Shown: positions 56,732-64,000 of the stretch, piece by piece
How the letters are laid out: every line of letters starts with the position of its first letter
Position numbering within the stretch: the stretch's first letter is position 1
Program-made: the position numbers and the translations under genes
Assembly (NCBI RefSeq): GCF_000143415.4
Contig: NW_003314306.1
Span: forward strand, 1,179,199-1,243,198
DNA from: Selaginella moellendorffii
Lineage: Eukaryota; Streptophyta; Lycopodiopsida; Selaginellales; Selaginellaceae
DNA: 64,000 nucleotides
Reading direction: 5' to 3'
The notes under the pieces: generated by a model
Seen by the model: the letters and a program-made list of their open reading frames with translations, nothing else
The model's database searches: none
What the model was told of the DNA's origin: nothing

Positions 56732-57172
56732 ATGGACAGAGTGAAGCAAATGGTGAGGCGATGGCAGAAGTTTTCATGCGCGGGGAGTTTCTCGAGCGCG
56801 CCGGCGATGGAGTCAGAATGGAGGAAAGGAGGCGGCGAGGGCGACGCGGCGGCGCTGCTGCCCGAGGGAGGAGCGCTCACAGTGTACGTTGGGAGGGAGA
56901 GGCGGAGGTATGTTCTTGGCGACGAATACGTGAATCATCCCCTCTTCAAGTCCCTCCTCGCCAGGAAATCCGCGCGCGAGGCCCTGGATCGCGGCTCGTC
57001 GCCGGGGAATCCCCCGGATTTCTCCTCCAGCGCCGCCGCGCTCGAGCAAGAGATGTGCATTCCCTGCGAGGTCGTGCTGTTTGAGCATTTGCTGTGGATT
57101 CTCAGCAGCGACGACGCCGTGGAGATCAGGGACTCGGCGGAGGAGCTTGTGGATTTCTACGCGTGGGCATGA
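56732..57172 (+). CDS. SAUR-family protein
   Basis: Intronless, 146 residues from MDRVKQMVRRWQKFSCAG. The SAUR core is LTVYVGRERRRYVLGDEYVN, HPLFKSLLARKSAREALDRG, then IPCEVVLFEHLLWILSSDDA. Compared with typical SAURs (about 90-150) the length is normal, but the core has a Ser/Gly insertion before the EVVLFEHLL block. SAURs inhibit PP2C-D phosphatases and so activate plasma-membrane H+-ATPases in auxin-driven growth. Its partner on the opposite strand lies 370 bp downstream. Confidence 0.9.
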   Translation: MDRVKQMVRRWQKFSCAGSFSSAPAMESEWRKGGGEGDAAALLPEGGALTVYVGRERRRYVLGDEYVNHPLFKSLLARKSAREALDRGSSPGNPPDFSSSAAALEQEMCIPCEVVLFEHLLWILSSDDAVEIRDSAEELVDFYAWA

Positions 57173-57538
57173 TCATCGCCCCCTGGAAAGTCATTTCGGC
57201 CCATTTGTTCTTGGCAAGGAGAAGGGAGAATATTCCTCCCGCAAATCCACATTCCTGGAATATGCTTGTAACAAAGCATCTGTTGAATATTCTATTGGAG
57301 TATGAACATTCGTGGAATATGCTTGTGATTTGACTAGCAAAACCCTAAAGTATCTTCGGTTCTGTACAAAGAAGAATGTGGTCTGCCACGATCGAGATCC
57401 GCCACTCTTTGAGAAGTAGATCGATCATTCCCCACTCAAGAAATCAAAAAAAAAATCTAGAAAGCCCTGTGTTTGTGCTGTTCCACCTTGCCAATCAAAC
57501 GGATTGTTCTTTCCTCCCCGCGGACTCTGTGGATTTGA
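57173..57538. other. 3' intergenic between two convergent SAUR genes
   Basis: Contains two near copies of GTGGAATATGCTTGTRA-type text (near 57255 and 57309), probably a small duplication. No gene seen. Confidence 0.5.
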
Positions 57539-58003
57539 TCAGAAGGATTTTCTCCCCAAATCCTTGAGATCGCTGTCCTTGTTCTTGACGAGCAGCAGCA
57601 TCTGCTCGAACTGGCGGGTGTCGCAAGCGAATTTGAGGCCGCCGCTGTGCTTGAACCCAAACTCGGACGCGGATTCCTCGAGCAGCGGGCGGAACACGGG
57701 ATGATTCAGGAGATGCGCTCGGATGATGTAGCGCTGCCTCTCCTCGCCCACGTACACCGCCAAGCAGCCCTTCGGGACGTCGCTGGAGATCCGGGCGCTG
57801 CTGCTGCCGCCGGAGCTGACGCTTCTTCTCGGAGGATCTAGCTTGCAATACACGGCTTTGCGCTCCACGACGTTGGAAGTGGAGCAGCCCATGAGATTGA
57901 AGTGGAAGCCCAGATGGTGCTGGTGCTGCTCGTGCTGGGATCCCATCTTCTTGGCCTTGCTCACCACCAGGTTGTGGATGTTGTTGCTGCTGCTGTGGAT
58001 CAT
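57539..58003 (-). CDS. SAUR-family protein
   Basis: Intronless, 154 residues from MIHSSSNNIHNLVVSKAKKM. It has a His/Gln-rich N-terminus, then the SAUR core DVPKGCLAVYVGEERQRYII, AHLLNHPVFRPLLEESASEF and GLKFACDTRQFEQMLLLVKN. This copy is closer to the canonical consensus (VPKG, HPxFxxLLxxxxxEFGF) than the convergent neighbour, so the two are not a recent duplication. The minus-strand ATG follows a purine-rich leader. Confidence 0.92.
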   Translation of the reverse strand: MIHSSSNNIHNLVVSKAKKMGSQHEQHQHHLGFHFNLMGCSTSNVVERKAVYCKLDPPRRSVSSGGSSSARISSDVPKGCLAVYVGEERQRYIIRAHLLNHPVFRPLLEESASEFGFKHSGGLKFACDTRQFEQMLLLVKNKDSDLKDLGRKSF

Positions 58004-59227
58004 ACTTTCTCTGGAACGGGAAATGCTCTCCCCTCTTTTTATTTGCGGAGATATGTGGGATTTGTGGCGAATTCCTGGAGATAAATGACAGATCTTTGGC
58101 TCAGCGTCCGCCTCGTGTGTGACGAAGAAAGCGCGCCAAGAGAGATTTGCAAGATCGAAAATGGGGCCTCTGTATAAGAACGCAAGACAAGAGCTAGAAG
58201 ATGACCTTCCTTATATCACACACACTAAGAGATCATGAGAAACGAGAGATTAGACAAATCTTTGTGAGGATTTGGAGAGCGCTCTAGAGAAATTACCCCT
58301 TTTTTGGGGGAATTTGACTAGGCAGCAGACATATCTACATGCCCCACTCTTTCTCTCCCTTTCTTTTGTTTTGCTTTACCGCCACCTTCGCTAACACTCG
58401 AGCGCAAGCGCCAGCCAACGTCTCCTCGTTTCTAGAAACAGGTCTGCGCGTGGCTGGCAGATGGAATGGTGGTGTAAAATGTACCTAAAGCGCTTGCGCT
58501 CTGGCCTTTGTGTAAAGTTTGTGAAGAAATTTGTTCTACCCCACACTCCACGAGAGGCCCACACAACACTCTTTCCCCCAAATGGCCTGAAGCTTTGCTG
58601 TAAATTATGACCGTCATCGTGGAGACCACTGAACTACCACCTAAGAACAAAATGAAAAGAAAATTGCCCAATTGCAAGAGTTTGTGCTTGAAATCGGAAA
58701 AATTCTTGCATGCGAAGGTACGGAGAGAGTACCCGCAAGTGCACCTTGACGGACATGTATGTAGAACAGTCTTCATACTGTACATACACGTATCCTACTT
58801 TGTAGACTTGGACCCACGGGAAAAGATTCCAAACACCAGGTCGCACGGATTTGTCCTTCTGTACATTTTGTTTTTTTTTTGGAGGTCGACCCTTGAAATC
58901 AAGACTCAACCTTCTCAGTTGTTTCGTCGTTTTCTCAAGTTTTTATTCAACAATTTTCATTGTTTTTGCGTGGTTCCTGTCAGTTGTCCACTATCACGGA
59001 ATATGTTGTCCATTATCACGGAATATACCTAGACGAAATCTGATTGATTTTGGTTGACTTGGCACTGACGGTTTTTCCGGAAGTATGAAATATTGGGAGG
59101 CTGAGTACTAATTTAGCTTGCTCTTGATTAATCTGTGGACGGGAAGGACGACAGGTAGCTGAGAATATCTAAGTTATAAGTCCAACAGGTGGACTTTCAG
59201 ATTCTGTGACCTCTCGCTACACCAGCT
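58004..59227. other. Intergenic between SAUR and chalcone isomerase
   Basis: Contains two ATCACGGAATAT units near 58993 and 59016, and the 27-bp leader element GTGGACGGGAAGGACGACAG... at 59135-59161 that recurs in the relics at 31973 and 36833. No gene recognised. Confidence 0.5.
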
Positions 59228-60056
59228 ATGGCTCCGGAGCTCCTCAAACAAGGTAAAATTAGGAAGCAATATCTCAAATGGAGCAATGTGGTGACTGAGG
59301 ATTGTGTGAAAGGTCTTGTAATTGAAGGGACTCAGTTTCCTCCAGGTTTGACATCTCCGGTTTCACAGAAAAGCCTCTTCCTCGCTGGAGCTGGTAAATT
59401 CCTGCCATGTTTCTTGTCCAGAGCTATTGATTGTAATGCCGGTGTCTTTCAGGTGTCCGGAGCATACAGATAAATCCCCAAGTGACCATCACTGTCACAG
59501 TTTTGGGATTTTACTTCGAGGACGGCATCTTGAAACATCTGTCCGGGAAATGGTCGGGGAAATCTGGCTCGGAGCTGGAGAAGGAGGACGATTTCTTCAC
59601 GGATATCATCAATGGTATGTATGACACTGTTGCAATCCAATCCAAGGTTTTGATATACTCTTTCTTACGCTAGCTCCATCCGAGAAAATCTTTAGCGTGA
59701 CGATGCTCAAGCCTCTTCCTGGCACCGAGTTCTCAAAGAAAGTCATGGAGAACACAAAGCAAGTGCTGGCCGAGTCGAATTCTCTTGGCGAGGACGAGGA
59801 GAAAGCAATTGAAGAGTTCTCCAAACTTTTCGAGGACCAGGCCCTCAAGCCAGGAATGGGGCCGTTTTACGTGTCTTCCTCCTCCGGCCTTGGAGTCGGC
59901 TTTACGGACCCAGACGAGCCATCCAACTTAAAAATCTCGTCTTCAATAGGAAACGTGAAGTTTGCAAACGCTCTCCTGAGCACCATGATCGGGAAGAACC
60001 CGGTGTCTCCAGCTTCGAAAGCTTGTATCGCGCAACGCCTCTCAGCGCTGCTGTAA
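59228..60056 (+). CDS. CHI: Chalcone-flavanone isomerase family protein
   Basis: Three exons (59228-59393, 59453-59614, 59674-60056) encode 236 residues. CHI landmarks are GLVIEGTQFPPG, LFLAGAGVRSIQINPQVTIT, the active-site Tyr in VLGFYFEDGILKHLSGKW, DDFFTDIINAPSEKIFSVTM, MLKPLPGTEFSKKVMENTKQ, EEKAIEEFSKLFEDQALKPG and the C-terminal KNPVSPASKACIAQRLSALL. Length and intron positions fit plant type I/II CHI; whether it is catalytic or a CHI-like enhancer depends on residues I did not verify one by one. It cyclises chalcones to flavanones in flavonoid synthesis. Confidence 0.9.
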
Positions 60057-60099
60057 TCGAACGTTTCGAGAGTTTACCATCTCTTTGTGTAGTAAGATC

Positions 60100-60850
60100 A
60101 AACGAATACCTCACGGGATTAACGTTGACGTATGTTCTTCGTGATCTTAAATTTGGACCACTGCTCATTCCTTGGAACAAAATCCGGCCTCACCACCAAT
60201 CCCTCTCGTCAATCCTGACGTAAATCCCCTCCACGGCTCCATCCCTGTCCGCCGAGTTGCAAGACATCAGAAGCTTCATCCACTTGGCCTTGCTCTTGAC
60301 CAGCATCCCATCAACCATGAAGATCCCGGGAACTTTTTCTATCGACTCCTCCTCAGCTTGATCCCAGCGTTAAACCTCTCCCGGCTGTAAAATCTCTCCT
60401 TTTCAACGTCCAGGATGTCAAATGCGATGAAGTAGTCCGGTATCCTAGTAATGGATCGAGTGAATGGCCACCATCCACTCGCCATAGAGTATCATCTTTC
60501 CCGGCTCGTCCCCCAGCAAGCGAAACAGCCTTTCGTTTTGCTCAGTAATCCACCGGTCCAAAACTTCATACTCGAGGATATGAAGTGAGAGCGGTTCTGT
60601 GCGAGGATCCTGCCGTCGTAACCCAAGCTAAAGGCCATGTTTGCTCCATCGATCTTCGCCTCAAAGCCGTCGTCATCTCCAGTGCGGTGCTCAAGTCCGC
60701 CACCAAGTCGTCCGGTGTGCCGCTCTTTCCCCCGGTGTCAAACCTGGTATACCTTTTCACAAAGTCCTCCAGCCACTTAGTTTCCAAGACGCAGCTCAAT
60801 GGCTTTGGCGGCGGTCATTCGCGGCGGCTCTCCCGTCCTTTGGGATGGAA
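60100..60850 (-). pseudogene. RNA ligase (Rnl-type nucleotidyltransferase) pseudogene
   Basis: On the minus strand the nucleotidyltransferase motifs occur in order but in shifting frames. Motif I is FEAKIDGANMAFSLGYDGR (K-x-D-G), then YEVLDRWITEQNERLFRLLG with ILYGEWMVAIHSI, motif IIIa-like PDYFIAFDILDVEKERFYSR, SIEKVPGIFMVDGMLVKSKA, motif IV EGIYVRIDE and motif V VVRPDFVPRNEQWSKF. This is the RNA_ligase (Rnl2-like) fold, found mainly in bacteria, phage and fungi. At least four frameshifts or stops make it a pseudogene. An upstream segment (WLEDFVKRYTRFDTGG) may be its N-terminal part. Confidence 0.72.
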
Positions 60851-61740
60851 ATGTGTGAGCGTTCATCTTCTCACCGCGCGGTACAGTCGAGAAGCCTTGC
60901 AAAAGGGTCTACCATGGCTCACGAAATAGCACGCCAGGACGGTACCGCCGGGCATGGTGATGGAGGAATGGAGCATTTCCGAATTTCCTCCTCTTCCTTT
61001 AAGCGCCAAGAAGATGGAGTTTGCAAATTGTTTCCATCCACGTCACTCCACAAGGTGCTATTCGCCGCGGAAGAACTCCTGGGCTCAAACGCTGGCACTT
61101 CCCAGCTCCAGCTCCGGAATGCCGACGACTCTCCTATCCTGGTGAAGATGCTACACTCGACTCCATAGCCTGGCATGATTCACTCCACTCAGGAAAGATT
61201 TAAGAATGGACTCACCATGGCAGGAAACGAGAGCTTTCACTTCCTGGTCCTGAACTCCGCTAGAACCCTAAACTGGTACCATAACAAACAAGATAGCTCT
61301 TTATTGATGGGATAACGTGGGACTGTGGATCAGATCACACTGGTCGGCATCCTCGCGGGAGATTGCAAGAGTTAAAGCATGCATTCCTATTCAGAACGCC
61401 TCCGCAAACCACTCGAGTGTACTGGCACACAGCTGGGCAAACTGGAAAAGCCAACGTTATATAAAAATGGAATAAGATCTAATACTAGATCATGTAAGAT
61501 TGATCGCTCACCTCGCTGGAGGAGCGCCCGCTGTCCAGCAGCTTCAGCTTGCATCGCACCCCCTGATACATGAACAAGAATTAGAAAGAATCTTCACTCA
61601 AGCGGAGATTATACCCAAGAGAACCAGCAGCACCACAGCAATTGCAATGACACTTGTTGATTTCATCGCCATTTCCAATCCAAGCACAGAAAGTAACAGA
61701 TTTTATAACCGCTGTGATTTGTGACTTTTCTGCAATCAGA
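60851..61740. other. Flank of the ligase pseudogene and a possible tiny secreted peptide frame
   Basis: 61598-61672 (minus) encodes MAMKSTSVIAIAVVLLVLLG and four more residues, a signal-peptide-like stretch ending at TGA. An exon-like piece (about 61500-61560) follows but cannot be joined in frame. Probably a relic of a small secreted protein gene. Nothing else recognised. Confidence 0.25.
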
Positions 61741-62994
61741 AAAGTCAAGCCTCCCAAGTGAGACTAGTCCTTCTTTAACAGTAAGTCGTGGTCATTCTAC
61801 AAACGATCACGTGCATCTACCATATAAAACTCGAGTATACTGAATTTTTAATTTGCCATGGATTTTGGTTCTCCAAATAGTGTCAAATACAAATTAAATA
61901 CACTTACAAAGCCTAATGGACAATGCACAGTAAATTATTATTTTAGTAACATAATTAAAACGTTTAATCTATTATTTGTAGTATCTAGTATATATTCTTA
62001 TTAATGTTGATATCTGTATGATCCAGATTTAATTTTAAATTTAATAGCTATAATTATTTTGAAAAATATAATTTATTTTGTGAGGTCCAATTGTACGACT
62101 ATAATGCCACATATTATTATTAGTATAGTAGGATTTTGGTAGCCATTATATTGGTTTCAATCCACTCTTGCATATAAGCTAAGGTTTTTGGATTAATCAA
62201 ATATATGTATTTCTGTATTCTATGCATTGAAAATTTTGATTCTCCCTCAAGGAGTGCTTTGATTTGTGCTTTTAATTTAGATTTAATTTATCATCTAGAT
62301 CTCTTTTATTCTTCTAATTTTTTCCATTTCTTCTCATTTACTTTTCTTCTTTTCATTCATCTTCATAATAGAGCAATAGCTTCTTCTTCTTTTGACTTTG
62401 GAGTAATAAGTAGTATAATTGCTCAATGCTATATGGTTGTAGTTGAACAATCAAACTTAGTTGATGGTGGCATTCACAACATGTGTATATAACTCCTCTT
62501 GCTCTTGCAAGCAAACTTTGTGTCTGGCTAAAATTCTTTTATATGAATCTTAGGGATGATATATAGTATTGGTTTAATCACTTTATAGTGATTGCCACCT
62601 ATCATTCTTGGGATATTGCCTAGTGTCTACACAAGTTTCCCATATATCTTAAAAGGATATCATTTCAATGGTATAATGGTTTAAGTGTAACTACTAGTAT
62701 GGATTACAACTTTCTTCTAAACATCTTAAATGCGCATTTAAACATGTTGACAATTGTGATAATATATTCTAGCAATTCCATTATCTCTATTAAGGGTTGT
62801 CTGAGTTAATTATGCAATTTGATGTTCACTTTTAAAGCCTATTTCTTTGTGTGGAGCAAAATATATTAGAGCGGATTAAATTAGGAATATTGTGGTTAAC
62901 GCTTTATCAACATCTTGTGGGACTAAATGCACTTGCCCCAACCACCTTTGATGACGCTCTTCAACTAGTACAATGCTATAAAATATCACCTCTC

Positions 62995-63520
62995 TATAAG
63001 TAACTATAAAGAATAACTCAAAAAATGATCTATGATTTAAATATAAAGAGAAAGGGCCCATGAATAAAACTACACCCCTTTTTCAATTAGTTAAGGAAAT
63101 TAAAATTTTTATGGTTAATCATCTTTGGGTTCAAATAATACTAGGTTAGATGACTTCCCGAGAAATCCAAATTAAAGAGTTTATATTTGGTATTAGAAGG
63201 GTTTTAAATTTGACTTTGTTGATTACCTAGATCACACTATATATTGTGATTGATATTAATAGGTTTAGTTTGCCTCTAGCTGGGTGTTAAAAGAGTAGGG
63301 CTTTTAGGGAAAGCTATAGCTCGCAGCTTCCATTCACGAGAGCGTGAAATTACAAGAAAGTGTAATAGATCCTAAATAGCCAAAGCTAATGACTCGAAAA
63401 AGAATCCATAATGTTTAAATATAAAAAAAAAGGCCTATGAACAAGAGTGCACCCCTTTTTCCAATCAGTTAAAGGTTTTGGGATATTCAAGGTTAAGCAT
63501 CTTTGGGTTTGAATAATACT
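62995..63520 (+). mobile_element. Decayed TRIM copy, 3' LTR truncated
   Basis: 5' LTR 62995-63185 (TATAAGTAACTATAAAG ... GAGTTTATA), then TTGGTATTAGAAGG as primer-binding-site remnant, an internal part matching 44933-45120 (CATTCACGAGAGCGTGAAAT near 63332) and a 3' LTR from 63371 that stops after GAATAATACT at 63520. More diverged than the 44.7-kb copy. Confidence 0.75.
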
Positions 63521-63619
63521 TTTCATTTCATATAAAAGATAATTTTGTTCTAATGGGTTATTACCCGTATTAAAGAACAAGAGCAAGTGGTTATGGTTAT
63601 GATATTCATTAATAAGTGT

Positions 63620-63621
<2 letters not shown>

Positions 63622-63682
<61 letters not shown>
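63622..63682. repeat. (TA)n microsatellite in a perfect inverted context
   Basis: About 30 TA units bounded by GTGTGAT on the left and ATCACAC on the right, so the whole block is self-complementary. Confidence 0.97.
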
Positions 63683-63685
<3 letters not shown>

Positions 63686-64000
63686 ACTGATATTCCCTAG
63701 ATTGCCAATATTAACACACAAGGGCGAGGATATGGTTGTAGCTATGATATTCATTATTAGGTATGTGATGAAGTTAGACACATATATCGATATTATTGGC
63801 ATTACCTAGATAGGCATCCACTATTTCTTAGATGGAGGCCTGAGTGTGAATAATATCATGTAGGTGCTACTATGGTGGAAGGTATTAATATAAAAATTCT
63901 TTAAGGAAATAAGACTTGTACAAGTAATGGGGGGTTTTTCTATGATTGTGTATCAGTTATTGTCTATTAAATAATGTGATGATCCCAAATATGTATCTAC

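Larger units (their letters stand above)
61741..64000. other. Third AT-rich island (continues beyond the window)
   Basis: AT-rich, with no convincing gene. Contains the TRIM copy at 62995-63520, the TA microsatellite at 63622-63682 and direct repeats flanking it (TATGATATTCATTA at about 63599 and 63746). Confidence 0.6.

Overview
The window looks like nuclear DNA of a lycophyte, most likely Selaginella. The case rests on compact plant genes with very short introns (mostly about 50-100 nt, GT-AG), a microbial-type terpene synthase-like relic (a family typical of Selaginella and other seedless plants), plant-only families (SAUR, CLE, Ole e 1, GIF, C4H, chalcone isomerase, thaumatin-like, AIRP2-type RING), and telo-box/AAACCCTA promoters. 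Species is inferred, not proven.

Layout. 1-4 kb: 5' part of a GCP5-like gamma-tubulin complex gene (minus, runs off the left edge), an F-box/kelch pseudogene fused to a decayed copy of the PPR gene found at 35-36 kb, a terpene synthase relic and an intact GT92 glycosyltransferase. 4-9.3 kb: AT-rich gene-poor island with decayed retroelements and an F-box relic. 9.3-29.6 kb: dense gene block with CCR-like reductase, heparanase-like GH79, actin, ribulose-phosphate 3-epimerase, PCNA, BAG co-chaperone, thaumatin-like protein, AIRP2-like RING ligase, UBA/PUB zinc-finger protein, a small membrane protein, histone H4, an organellar-type uS15, a cluster of three predicted snoRNAs and an Ole e 1 protein. 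29.9-39.1 kb: mosaic of local duplications and gene fragments (borealin-like, chalcone isomerase, knottin and STN8-kinase relics, a 177-bp tandem repeat) surrounding a gene with nine CLE peptide motifs, a THA8-like PPR gene and a small knottin-like peptide gene. 39.1-49.3 kb: second AT-rich island with a tandem 0.8-kb duplication, a 100-N assembly gap, a complete TRIM retroelement with a perfect target-site duplication, and a Ty3/gypsy RT relic. 49.4-60 kb: cinnamate 4-hydroxylase and its decayed copy, an F-box/LRR pair, a GRF-interacting factor, two SAURs and chalcone isomerase. 60-64 kb: an RNA-ligase-like pseudogene, then a third AT-rich island with another TRIM copy and a TA microsatellite.

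Functional links. C4H and CHI (plus the CCR-like reductase) act in phenylpropanoid/flavonoid metabolism but are not an operon-like unit. RPE and PCNA are divergent over a short shared promoter with an E2F-type site. The AIRP2-like and UBA/PUB genes are divergent over a cluster of ACGT (ABRE/G-box) elements. The most interesting items are the multi-CLE prepropeptide, the snoRNA cluster, the knottin-like peptide family with decayed copies, and the fragment mosaic around them. Exon calls were made by eye from splice sites and reading frame; no database search or expression data were available.
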